From Pseudomonas tructae (GTDB lineage: Bacteria; Pseudomonadota; Gammaproteobacteria; Pseudomonadales; Pseudomonadaceae): DNA of 64,000 nucleotides. Below are positions 19,648-27,400 of this stretch, one piece after another (position 1 is the stretch's first letter; every line of letters starts with the position of its first letter). The notes beneath the pieces are model-generated. The model had not been told where the DNA came from. It did not search any database and saw nothing but the letters and a program-made list of their open reading frames with translations. The stretch lies in contig NZ_CP035952.1 of NCBI RefSeq assembly GCF_004214895.1, positions 868,001 through 932,000 of the forward strand, given 5' to 3'. The translations under genes and the position numbers were made by a program.

Positions 19648-20925
19648 ATGACGGCGAATGTTCTATTCCGTCCAGAAGCAATAGAGGCTGCTAGTGCTCA
19701 GCGTTTGGGCGTCGTATTGATCCACCAGCCTTGGGGCTATCGAGTTGCAGGAGGGTTGGCCGGTGTCTTGATTATTCTGATCCTTGCGTTTGGCTACTTC
19801 GGTACCTACACACGGAAGGCGACGGTCAGCGGCCTACTGATGCCAGAGCAAGGCATGTTTCGCTTGACGGCCAGCAGTGCGGGACTGCTGGCCAACGTAA
19901 AAGTTGTTGAAGGGCAACAGGTAAAGGCTGGAGAAGTGCTTTTCGTGGTTTCCGGCGAGCGCCTCTCCAATGCAGGAGGAGCCCAGAAGCTCATTTCCAA
20001 ACAACTCCGCGAGCGCTTGCAATTGTTGGAGCGTAACCGTGCTGTTGCAAACGACCGGCTCGCAGAGCAAGGGCGCATGGCCGAGGATCGCCTCGCAGTT
20101 ATTGCTCAGGAGCTACGTCAGTTCCAGGAAGAAATCCGTCTTCTAGCGCGCCGTAGGGAGCTGGCACACGCTCAGATGCAGCGACAGCAAACGCTGGTAA
20201 AAGCTGGTTTCATTTCGATTGCCCAGCTTCAGCAGGCCGAAGCAGAGCACCTGATGATCGAAGGGCAGCAACAAAGTACACAGCGTGCTCGAAACAGCCT
20301 TGATCGTGAACGCACAGTGTTGCAGGCGCAACGCCAGGACATCGTGTTAAGGCATTTGGCAGAAATATCGGATGTCGACAAAAGCATCGCGCTGGTTAGG
20401 CAAGAGCAGGCTGAAAACGATGCGCGTGAAGAGCAGATATTCGTTGCGCCGTTTGACGGTACTGTTACTGGGTTGAATGTACAGGCAGGTCAGCATGTTG
20501 CATCAGGGAGTTTGCTCGCCAGTTTGATTCCGGTCGGAACTGTGTTGACGGCTCATCTCTATGTCGAGTCCCGGCGTGCCGGATTTATTGAGGTAGGTCA
20601 AGCCGTATTAATGAGGTATTCCGCATATCCGTACCAGAAATTTGGAATGGGGCGCGGAAAGGTAATCGGTCTTACGAAAAGTCCTTACGCGGCTTCAGAG
20701 TTACCTCTCCATGTTGTCAGTGCGGTCGGAATTGGAGGTGGTGTGACGACGCTCTACTATCGGGTAGTGGTTGAACTGGATTCTCAGAGTGTAGACGTTT
20801 ACGGACGGCATCAACCTTTGCAAGTAGGTATGTTGCTGGAGGGGGATGTGAAACAGGACACCCGGCGTCTCTATGAGTTTGCACTTGAGCCGATTTATTC
20901 GGTGATAGGGAAGCGCCGCGGATAG
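19648..20925 (+). CDS. HlyD/CvaA-family membrane fusion protein
   Basis: This 425-residue periplasmic adaptor of a type I secretion system has a single N-terminal membrane segment (VAGGLAGVLIILILAFGYFG, about residues 33-52). A biotinyl/lipoyl-like half (SAGLLANVKVVEGQQVKAGE), a long Gln/Arg-rich coiled-coil hairpin (about 110-255), the second lipoyl half (APFDGTVTGLNVQAGQHV) and a beta-barrel region follow. This is the CvaA layout used with peptidase-containing exporters. ATG 19648 is used; a TTG directly in front could also initiate. It couples the C39-ABC exporter to the TolC-like protein encoded further downstream. Confidence 0.9.
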   Translation: MTANVLFRPEAIEAASAQRLGVVLIHQPWGYRVAGGLAGVLIILILAFGYFGTYTRKATVSGLLMPEQGMFRLTASSAGLLANVKVVEGQQVKAGEVLFVVSGERLSNAGGAQKLISKQLRERLQLLERNRAVANDRLAEQGRMAEDRLAVIAQELRQFQEEIRLLARRRELAHAQMQRQQTLVKAGFISIAQLQQAEAEHLMIEGQQQSTQRARNSLDRERTVLQAQRQDIVLRHLAEISDVDKSIALVRQEQAENDAREEQIFVAPFDGTVTGLNVQAGQHVASGSLLASLIPVGTVLTAHLYVESRRAGFIEVGQAVLMRYSAYPYQKFGMGRGKVIGLTKSPYAASELPLHVVSAVGIGGGVTTLYYRVVVELDSQSVDVYGRHQPLQVGMLLEGDVKQDTRRLYEFALEPIYSVIGKRRG

Positions 20926-20935
20926 GGCGCGGCGC
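20913..20935 (+). terminator. GC-rich hairpin over the HlyD stop codon
   Basis: GCGCCGCG (20913-20920) pairs with CGCGGCGC (20928-20935) around the TAG stop. There is no T-run after it. It may attenuate transcription or protect the 3' end between the adaptor gene and the small genes that follow; its role is uncertain. Confidence 0.4.
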
Positions 20936-20985
20936 ATCTCTCGATGCACTCAAAGCGGTATGGTAACAGTTAAGTTGATAATGAG

Positions 20986-21264
20986 GTGTTGTTCGCCAGC
21001 GTGTGTCTTATGTTTTTATGGGGGGCAATGGCTACTATGTATGTGAAGAGAATATTAACATTTGATAGGTTTATGGTTGTGTATAAGGTACTGCTCGGAG
21101 GGCTCGTGTTGGCTAGCGCTGGCTTGACAATCTTGTCCGTATTTCAAGGGAGTTGTCGAGAGGCGTTAGATTTGTTTAAAAGCTTGACTATATATTCGTT
21201 TTTTCTGTGGTACGGTTTTAATGTGCGCCAAATAGAGGCTTGGGTTTCTGAAGATATAAAGTGA
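20986..21264 (+). CDS. Small integral membrane protein, immunity candidate 1
   Basis: No family is recognised. From GTG 20986 the frame encodes 92 residues with three hydrophobic stretches: residues 1-18, VVYKVLLGGLVLASAGLTIL and LTIYSFFLWYGF. ATG 21037 (MYVKRILTF, with GGGGGG about 10 nt upstream) is a plausible start and leaves two to three membrane segments. It overlaps the next gene by one nt (TGATG). Position directly before a microcin precursor, small size and membrane location make it a possible immunity protein. Codon use is much more AT-rich than in the flanking chromosome. Confidence 0.6.
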   Translation: MLFASVCLMFLWGAMATMYVKRILTFDRFMVVYKVLLGGLVLASAGLTILSVFQGSCREALDLFKSLTIYSFFLWYGFNVRQIEAWVSEDIK

Positions 21265-21533
21265 TGTTTTTAGATGCGGAGTTGCCGGTGCAAATCAGTG
21301 AGGAGGCTATTAGTGTTTTCAGATTTAATTTTACCTGCGCGGGTTGTCGTGTGGTTTTGATTGATTTTTTATGTTTTGTTTTTGTGTTTCTGTGTGCGTT
21401 TGGTGCTTTATTTGGGCTGCGATTCGTATTCGGTTGGAAATTTGGCCTGAGGGATTTTGGAGTGTTTCTTCAGTTGTTACTGCTTTCTGGGATTTTGGGT
21501 CGTGTACTACGGGAAGCTATTGTTGGGTGGTAA
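21264..21533 (+). CDS. Small integral membrane protein, immunity candidate 2
   Basis: This 89-residue protein has two strongly hydrophobic segments: VVLIDFLCFVFVFLCAFGAL (about residues 30-50) and FGVFLQLLLLSGILG (about 68-82). It is unrecognised. Its ATG overlaps the stop of the preceding small membrane gene, so the two are translationally coupled. The first microcin precursor starts 36 nt downstream. An immunity or secretion-accessory role is inferred from the position only. AT-rich codon use marks it as part of the transferred island. Confidence 0.6.
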   Translation: MFLDAELPVQISEEAISVFRFNFTCAGCRVVLIDFLCFVFVFLCAFGALFGLRFVFGWKFGLRDFGVFLQLLLLSGILGRVLREAIVGW

Positions 21534-21569
21534 GCTAATTTCTTATATTTCTAGGCTGGAGTGAATAAA

Positions 21570-21905
21570 GTGCGTGAGTTATCTATTGGTGATGTCGAGT
21601 TGATTTCTGGTGGGGTTGGGCCTGTTGGGGCTGCTCTAGGAGGCGTTGCGGGTGGGGCTCAATATATAGGGTACAGCGCAGTTAGAGGAGATGGTGGTTT
21701 TACTGGTTTAGTTGGAAGTGTTGTGGCCGGGGCTGCATTGGGGTTTGTAGCGGGGCCTGCCGGTCTGTCGGCGATGCAGGCTGGGGCGGCGGCAATAGTA
21801 AGTGGGCAGGCAGGTGTGTACTCTGGAATGGCAGGAGGATATATCCATAATGCGCTTGACTCGGCAGGAACTGACTACAATGTAGATGGATGCAACTACA
21901 ATTAA
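21570..21905 (+). CDS. Class II microcin-like precursor 1, double-glycine leader
   Basis: The start GTG 21570 gives a 111-residue precursor beginning MRELSIGDVELISGG, a canonical 15-residue double-glycine leader (Leu -12, Ile -4, Gly -2, Gly -1). GGAG lies eight nt upstream. A GTG nine nt earlier is in frame but worse placed. The mature part (96 residues, starting VGPVGAALGG) is Gly/Ala-rich with many GxxxG-like helices, one Cys, and a polar tail SAGTDYNVDGCNYN. This matches gene-encoded, ribosomally made antibacterial peptides of the microcin V / E492 type. The C39-ABC exporter encoded 2 kb downstream is the likely processor. Target and activity are unknown. Confidence 0.8.
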   Translation: MRELSIGDVELISGGVGPVGAALGGVAGGAQYIGYSAVRGDGGFTGLVGSVVAGAALGFVAGPAGLSAMQAGAAAIVSGQAGVYSGMAGGYIHNALDSAGTDYNVDGCNYN

Positions 21906-21976
21906 ATATATTTATGGTCGAGTGTGGGGGTTTAGGGTTTTTAGGGTTATTTAAATTAATGGCAGAGGGTAAGGTG

Positions 21977-22465
21977 ATGTCTAGTGCTGGATTTCTGTCG
22001 TGGGGTAAGTGTTCAAAAAAAATTGAGCAGTTGTTTTATAATAAATTAATGGTCATTTCCGGTTGGGGGGCGGGACTAGGAGTGCTTTTTTCACTTTTCA
22101 GTCATCGAGTCAGTATTTCCTCTGGTGCCTTTATGTTGTTGGATGGTGCCCTGGCATTATCTACAGCTGTGTTCTTTTTGTTGTTGGTTTATGCCTTCGC
22201 TACTTTTATTTCTATTCCCGTTGAGAGGTTGGAGGCTGGTGGTTTACGTATCTATCCAGTAGGCCGATCTAGGCGGGTTGTTGGGGTGGGGGTTTCTTTA
22301 TTTATGATGCTGAGTGGCTTGCTTTTGCTTGGCTATTGTCAAGGTAACAAGGATGTTACAAAAACGGCAGTGGTATTAGGTGGGCAAGTGTTCGGCGTTG
22401 GTTTTATATTTTGTTGTGTTGGTGTAGTGCAACTTCTGCGGAGGGGGAGTAATGAGAATTCTTGA
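21977..22465 (+). CDS. Four-helix membrane protein, immunity candidate 3
   Basis: This 162-residue protein has four clear hydrophobic segments: VISGWGAGLGVLFSLF; LLDGALALSTAVFFLLLVYA; GVGVSLFMMLSGLLLLGYC; and GVGFIFCCVGVVQLL. It is not recognised. The start ATG 21977 has AGAGGGTAAGG just upstream; the frame is open back to 21890 but overlaps precursor 1. It ends 14 nt inside precursor 2, so it is translationally coupled to it. Its place between two precursors suits an immunity protein; that is inference. Confidence 0.65.
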   Translation: MSSAGFLSWGKCSKKIEQLFYNKLMVISGWGAGLGVLFSLFSHRVSISSGAFMLLDGALALSTAVFFLLLVYAFATFISIPVERLEAGGLRIYPVGRSRRVVGVGVSLFMMLSGLLLLGYCQGNKDVTKTAVVLGGQVFGVGFIFCCVGVVQLLRRGSNENS

Positions 22466-22781
22466 AGTTAGAGAGCTATGTTTTATTGGGGGTGGAGATG
22501 GCGGTGCCGGTCAAGCTGCAGCCGCTGGTGTGGGAGGTGCTGTTGGGGGCGCCGCAGGGAAAGCTGCCGGAGGTGTTGCAGGTGGTTACTTGGGCGGGTT
22601 TGTGGGATCGGTGTTTGGCCCACTTGGGACGGTTGGAGGTGCTGTTGCAGGTAGGGCTGCTGGACAGTTTGTTGGCGGCGCGGTGGGCGCAGGGCTAGGA
22701 GGCTATGGCGCTTCGGAGGCCTACGAGAAAGCTGGAACCAATTACTCAGGGAATGACAGTGACGGCACCGGCTATAACTAA
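22452..22781 (+). CDS. Class II microcin-like precursor 2, double-glycine leader
   Basis: This 109-residue precursor begins MRILEVRELCFIGGG. If cleaved after the third Gly, the leader is 15 residues, as in precursor 1, with Leu -12, Glu -8, Leu -7 and Ile -4 at the canonical positions. The mature part (94 residues, DGGAGQAAAAG...) is extremely Gly/Ala-rich with repeated GxxxG spacing. It ends KAGTNYSGNDSDGTGYN, which parallels the AGTDYN...NYN tail of precursor 1. A strong GGAGGGGGAG ribosome site precedes ATG 22452. The gene overlaps immunity candidate 3 by 14 nt. The two precursors may form a two-peptide bacteriocin. Confidence 0.8.
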   Translation: MRILEVRELCFIGGGDGGAGQAAAAGVGGAVGGAAGKAAGGVAGGYLGGFVGSVFGPLGTVGGAVAGRAAGQFVGGAVGAGLGGYGASEAYEKAGTNYSGNDSDGTGYN

Positions 22782-22808
22782 GTTTCCTGACGGTTGAAGG
22801 TGCAGTGA

Positions 22809-23963
22809 ATGAGTATTGATTTTAAGATTTCGGCATCAGATTTTATTGAGCATTACCAGGAGAAAAAGCCACTGTTGTTGAAGAAAGCTGTATCTGTTGA
22901 GTATTGTTCTTGGAGAGATGCTAACGAAATTATGCAGTGGAGCAATGTGGGGTCCAGTGATTTCAAGCTTGCTCTGGGCGGGGTGCTGCCAAAGCATGAG
23001 TATGTGGAAAGCTATATGGATATCGGCACGCTCCGTCATAGACTCATCAAGCCAGCGGTCTACGACTATCTGCGCAAGGGCGCTACGCTGATCGCCAACA
23101 AGATAAGCAATCACCCGGTCATCAATCGCTATGCGCGACAGATTTCCGACTTTACCGGGCGGCAGGTAGTTAGCAGTGCGTATGCCGCGTTCGGAACCGA
23201 GGATTCTTTTCGCTGCCATTGGGATACCCGTGATGTATTCGCCATTCAACTGATCGGGCGAAAACGGTGGACGGTATATGAGCCCTCGCTGATATCACCT
23301 CTGTATACCCAGCAGAGTAAGGACTATGAACAACAGCACCCATGTCCTGTGCAGCCTTACATGGACTTCATCCTTGAAGCAGGCGATGTGTTCTATTTAC
23401 CTCGAGGTTGGTGGCATAACCCGCTGCCCGTGGGGGAGCCGACGTTTCACTTGGCACTGGGGACCTTTCCTGCTTTCACGATGGACTATTTGAGCTGGAT
23501 GCTGAAGCAACTGCCCGCGTTCGTGGGGGCGCGACAATCGCTTGTCGGCTGGGAGAGTGACCGAAACAACCTGGCTGCAGTCGCTCGCTGCATCAGTAGC
23601 TTTGTTGCGGAGCCTGATAATTATCGTACTTTTATGGATGAGTTTGTTGGTGCGACGCGTGTGGAGTCAAGCCTGGCAATGGAAATGCTGGGCGATCCGA
23701 ATTGCCCTGTGGTACCGGATGACGCGAGAGTCAGACTGTGTGCCAGTAGGCCGTACGGTCTTGCAGACAACTATGTGATTGCCAACGGCACCAAGCTGAA
23801 GTTGGACGAGCAAGGTGGGCGTTTGATCAATCACATTGCGCATCAACCGGGCATCAGCTTGGGAACCTTATGTGCGGATTTTCCGGAATTGGATGCCGTT
23901 GCGTTGCGTAAGCTGATTACCGGTCTGTGCCGTCAGGATGTGCTGGAGTTAACGCCTTATTGA
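22809..23963 (+). CDS. JmjC/cupin-type 2-oxoglutarate Fe(II) oxygenase (ribosomal-oxygenase-like)
   Basis: This 384-residue protein resembles the RoxA/YcfD-MINA53-NO66 group of JmjC hydroxylases. The iron triad is visible: His137 and Asp139 in CHWDTRDVFAIQLIGRKRW and His203 in FYLPRGWWHNPLPVG. The N-terminal KKPLLLKKAV segment is also family-like. The C-terminal part (about 310-384) looks like the dimerisation / winged-helix tail. Known relatives hydroxylate Arg or His in ribosomal proteins. Here the gene is directly after precursor 2 and before the exporter, so a peptide-modifying role is more likely (inference). The housekeeping RoxA would normally lie elsewhere. Confidence 0.85.
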   Translation: MSIDFKISASDFIEHYQEKKPLLLKKAVSVEYCSWRDANEIMQWSNVGSSDFKLALGGVLPKHEYVESYMDIGTLRHRLIKPAVYDYLRKGATLIANKISNHPVINRYARQISDFTGRQVVSSAYAAFGTEDSFRCHWDTRDVFAIQLIGRKRWTVYEPSLISPLYTQQSKDYEQQHPCPVQPYMDFILEAGDVFYLPRGWWHNPLPVGEPTFHLALGTFPAFTMDYLSWMLKQLPAFVGARQSLVGWESDRNNLAAVARCISSFVAEPDNYRTFMDEFVGATRVESSLAMEMLGDPNCPVVPDDARVRLCASRPYGLADNYVIANGTKLKLDEQGGRLINHIAHQPGISLGTLCADFPELDAVALRKLITGLCRQDVLELTPY

Positions 23964-23995
23964 CCGCGCACTGCCGCCTCGGGGTATATCGATTC

Positions 23996-26074
23996 ATGAG
24001 AGTAACATTGCAAGCAGAAAGTTCGGAGTGTGGCCTGGCTTGTTTGGTCATGGTGGCCGGGTTTCACGGTCTGTACCTTGATTTGATGAATATGCGCCGG
24101 CGCTTTTCGGTCTCGATCAAGGGTATCAGCCTGACTCAATTAATACAGTACGCAGAACATCTGGAATTTTCCTGTCGGCCGTTGCGTCTTGAATTAGACG
24201 ATATGTCAAAACTCCGGACGCCTTGTATTTTGCATTGGAATATGAATCATTTTGTTGTGTTGGAGCGGGTTCGCGACCGATGCGTCTATATCCTCGATCC
24301 GGCGGTGGGTTGTCGAAAACTCACCCTGGCTGAAATCAGTACTCACTTTACTGGCGTAGCGCTTGAGTTGATCCCAACCGCCAAGTTTCGTCCGACACGA
24401 CACAAAGCTCGTATCAGATTGACCGAGCTGACCGGGCGGATGACCGGTTTCAAACGAGCATTGGGCAATATCTTTCTACTCGCCCTGGCACTTGAGCTGG
24501 TTGCCTTGACGGTACCTCAAGTTACGCAGTGGGTCGTCGACGTAGCGTTAGTCTCTGCTGATTATGATCTGCTGCTATTGGCGGTCTTGGGTGGCTGCTG
24601 GTTGATGGCAACCGACTTTATCTTGCGTATGGGCCAGGGTTGGATGGCGCTGCGCTTGAACCAGCAATTGATGCTGCAATGGACGGCAAACCTGTTCAGT
24701 CATCTGTTGCGATTGCCATGGCCCTTTTTCGAGAAACGACAACTCGGGGATATCTCCGCGCGCTTCCAGTCGCTGGGCGCGATTCGGAATGTACTGACCA
24801 ATGGTGCTATCACCGCAGTACTTGACGGGCTGGTAGTACTGATTACCTTGGGCATGATGTGGCTCTATAGCTCAAGCTTGGCGGGAATCGTTCTGGTCGC
24901 GCTGGTCTTGTATGCCTCGTTGCGGATGATTTTTTACCGGCCTCTACGCAATGCTTCAGAGGAACGTATTGTTCTGGCGGCCAGAGAAAATTCCTATTTT
25001 CTGGAGACAATCCGCGCCGCCTTGCCGCTCAAACTGTTCAACGTCACTTCACTACGCCTGGCGACCTGGCAAAACCTGGTTGTGGATGTGCAGAACCGGG
25101 ACGTAACCACCCAGAAAATGCAACTGACTTTCGCCTGCTTCAATACCTTGATCTTCGGTCTGGAGGGCATGTTGTTGCTGTACGTCGGCGGCACGCTCGT
25201 GCTGGGTGGCGGGATGTCGCTCGGGATGTTGTTGGCGTTCATTGCATACAAGAGCCAATTCACCGCGCGTGCGAGTAAGTTAATCGACCTCGGCGTCGAG
25301 CTTCGAATGCTTTCACTGCATGCCGAACGTTTGGCTGATATTGCGCTTGAGCAGACGGAGCCACAAAGTCTGGTGGAAACCGACGTGAGTCGGCTCGAGC
25401 CTCGAATTGAGTTCAGAGGCGTATCTTTCCGCTATGCCGAAGGTGAGCCCTGGATTCTACGAAGCTTGTCGATTGTCATTGAGGCGGGAGACTCCGTGGC
25501 AATTGTGGGGCGTTCGGGGTGTGGCAAAACGACGATGTTCAAGCTCATGATCGGCATACTCAGCCCCACTGAGGGGGAGATTCTGGTTGGCGGCATACCC
25601 CTCCGGCAATTGGGGTTGCCGGTATTACGCAGCCTGGTGGGGGCAGTTATGCAGGAGGATCATCTGCTGGCAGGTTCGTTATCAGAAAACATTGCATGCT
25701 TCGACCCAGAAGCGAGCCAGAGTCGGGTAGAGGAAGTCGCGCGGCAAGCCAATATTCATCAGGCTATTGTGCGCATGCCTATGGGTTACCAGACCCTGGT
25801 CGCTGAAATGGGCACTGGCCTTTCGGGTGGGCAGAAACAACGTGTGCTGTTGGCGCGAGCGTTGTATCGACAGCCGAAGATCCTGGCACTGGACGAGGCC
25901 ACCAGTCACCTGGACATTCACAGTGAGCAGCATGTTGTGCGGGCCTTGCATGGAATGGCGGCTACACGCATCGCCATCGCTCATCGCCGCGAAACTGTCG
26001 CTCTGGCAAAACGACTGATCTGTCTGGAAAAGGGAGAAGTTGCCGAGGACGTCCGTCTGGATCAACTGCCATGA
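23996..26074 (+). CDS. Peptidase-containing ABC exporter (C39, CvaB type)
   Basis: This 692-residue protein has three domains. The N-terminal C39 cysteine peptidase (about 1-130) shows Cys12 in SSECGLACLVM, His85 in HWNMNHFVVL and Asp101 in ILDP: a complete catalytic triad for cutting double-glycine leaders. The transmembrane domain (about 155-440) is followed by an ATPase domain with Walker A GRSGCGKTTM (about residue 505), the signature LSGGQKQR (about 609) and Walker B ILALDEA. ATG 23996 is used; the open frame upstream overlaps the oxygenase gene. It overlaps the TolC-like gene by 4 nt. It should both process and export the two precursors. Confidence 0.93.
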   Translation: MRVTLQAESSECGLACLVMVAGFHGLYLDLMNMRRRFSVSIKGISLTQLIQYAEHLEFSCRPLRLELDDMSKLRTPCILHWNMNHFVVLERVRDRCVYILDPAVGCRKLTLAEISTHFTGVALELIPTAKFRPTRHKARIRLTELTGRMTGFKRALGNIFLLALALELVALTVPQVTQWVVDVALVSADYDLLLLAVLGGCWLMATDFILRMGQGWMALRLNQQLMLQWTANLFSHLLRLPWPFFEKRQLGDISARFQSLGAIRNVLTNGAITAVLDGLVVLITLGMMWLYSSSLAGIVLVALVLYASLRMIFYRPLRNASEERIVLAARENSYFLETIRAALPLKLFNVTSLRLATWQNLVVDVQNRDVTTQKMQLTFACFNTLIFGLEGMLLLYVGGTLVLGGGMSLGMLLAFIAYKSQFTARASKLIDLGVELRMLSLHAERLADIALEQTEPQSLVETDVSRLEPRIEFRGVSFRYAEGEPWILRSLSIVIEAGDSVAIVGRSGCGKTTMFKLMIGILSPTEGEILVGGIPLRQLGLPVLRSLVGAVMQEDHLLAGSLSENIACFDPEASQSRVEEVARQANIHQAIVRMPMGYQTLVAEMGTGLSGGQKQRVLLARALYRQPKILALDEATSHLDIHSEQHVVRALHGMAATRIAIAHRRETVALAKRLICLEKGEVAEDVRLDQLP

Positions 26075-27387
26075 GGTGGCTCCAGTGGTTCTGTGTATCT
26101 CTAGCCATTATCACTCCGCAGGGCGCAGCACGGGCCGACGAGTTGATGAGGCACTACCGGAATGCGCTGGCGTACGACGCTCAGTTTTCCGCAGCTCGGG
26201 CTTTGAGTCAGGCGCGGGATGAGGAGCCGGCTCTTGCGCTTTCGGCTCTGCTTCCGAGCATTTCTCTGGATGCGCAAGTCAATTGGAGTCAAGCCTGGAG
26301 TCAGACCGCTGACGCTAGTCTTAAGCATCGTCGGCAGACGAATAGCTATGGAGTCCAGCTCCGGCAGCCAGTTTTTCGTTGGCAGAGTTGGGTGCAGTAT
26401 CAGCAAGGGCAACAACAGCAGGCCCTTGGGCGTTTGCAACTTGGGGTTGCTGCTCAGGCGCTGATAGTGCGTGTGGCGAAAGCCTATTTTGATGTGCTGA
26501 GTGCCAATGAGGTGCTTGGGGTGCTGAGTCGGCAGCGTGAAGTGGACGCCGAGCAACTGGCTGGAGCAAAAAAGCAATTCGAGTTGGGCGGCGTCAGTAT
26601 TGCTGATGTGCATGAGGCGCGGGCCAGTTTTGATCTTGTATCCGCGCGCCTTGTCGCAGCCCGGAGTGCGCTTGGCCTGGCTTGTCATGAGTTGAGTCGG
26701 ATCACGGGGGTTCCAGTGGGGGCGTTGCGTGGAGGCGCGAGCCGGCTGGGACCGGTGCGGCTGTTGCCTGCAGAGGCCGATGTCTGGGTAGTCTCTGCCA
26801 TGCGAAACAGCCTTGAGGTCCAGGTGCAGGAAGTGCTTGTGGCTGTGGCGAAGTATGAAGTTCAGAGCCGCAAAGCCGAGCACTTGCCGTCTGTTGATCT
26901 GGTCGCAAGTAAAAATGTACAGCAAGCCCCCAATGCCGGCATCGAGCGAGGTGGTGCGGCTAACATCGGTCTGCGTATGAGTATGCCGCTCTACGCTGGA
27001 GGTGGGACCAGCGCCGGTGTGCGCAAGGCCAAGGCGCTGGCGGCTAGAGCCGAGTATGAGCTTGAAGATGCGAGGAGAGCGGCCGCGTCACTGGCGCGTG
27101 AGGCCTGGGCCGGGGTGATTGATGGAAACGAGCAGGTGAGGGCGTTGGAGGCTGCGAAAATATCAGCAGAGTCGGCGCTTGCGGCCAACCAGCTCGGCTA
27201 CAAGGTCGGGGTGCGCACAGGAAGGGATGTGTTGGAAATGCAAAGTCAGTACAGCGAAACGCTTCAGCGGTTGTCTAGCGCTCGTTTTGGGACATTGCTG
27301 GCGCAGCTGCGTCTGAAGGCCGCCGTGGGGGCCTTGAGTGAGGCCGACCTGGCCGAGGTAAGCGGCCTGTTGTTTCAAAAAACTTGA
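26071..27387 (+). CDS. TolC-family outer membrane channel
   Basis: This 438-residue outer membrane efflux protein has a signal peptide (WLQWFCVSLAIITPQGAARA) and two repeated TolC-type halves. Typical elements are the N-terminal ADELMRHYRNALAYDAQFSAAR segment and the long helices with AYFDVLSANEVLGVLSRQRE and GVRTGRDVLEMQSQY. It forms the trans-envelope tunnel for the HlyD/C39-ABC pair, completing a type I secretion apparatus. Having a dedicated TolC inside the locus makes the island self-contained. It starts at an ATGA overlap with the exporter. Confidence 0.92.
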   Translation: MRWLQWFCVSLAIITPQGAARADELMRHYRNALAYDAQFSAARALSQARDEEPALALSALLPSISLDAQVNWSQAWSQTADASLKHRRQTNSYGVQLRQPVFRWQSWVQYQQGQQQQALGRLQLGVAAQALIVRVAKAYFDVLSANEVLGVLSRQREVDAEQLAGAKKQFELGGVSIADVHEARASFDLVSARLVAARSALGLACHELSRITGVPVGALRGGASRLGPVRLLPAEADVWVVSAMRNSLEVQVQEVLVAVAKYEVQSRKAEHLPSVDLVASKNVQQAPNAGIERGGAANIGLRMSMPLYAGGGTSAGVRKAKALAARAEYELEDARRAAASLAREAWAGVIDGNEQVRALEAAKISAESALAANQLGYKVGVRTGRDVLEMQSQYSETLQRLSSARFGTLLAQLRLKAAVGALSEADLAEVSGLLFQKT

Positions 27388-27400
27388 AAGGTAATTGGGG

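Noticed and set aside
21890..21976. Longer start for the four-helix membrane protein
   Set aside because: The extra residues overlap precursor 1 and have no ribosome site; ATG 21977 has AGAGGGTAAGG just upstream.
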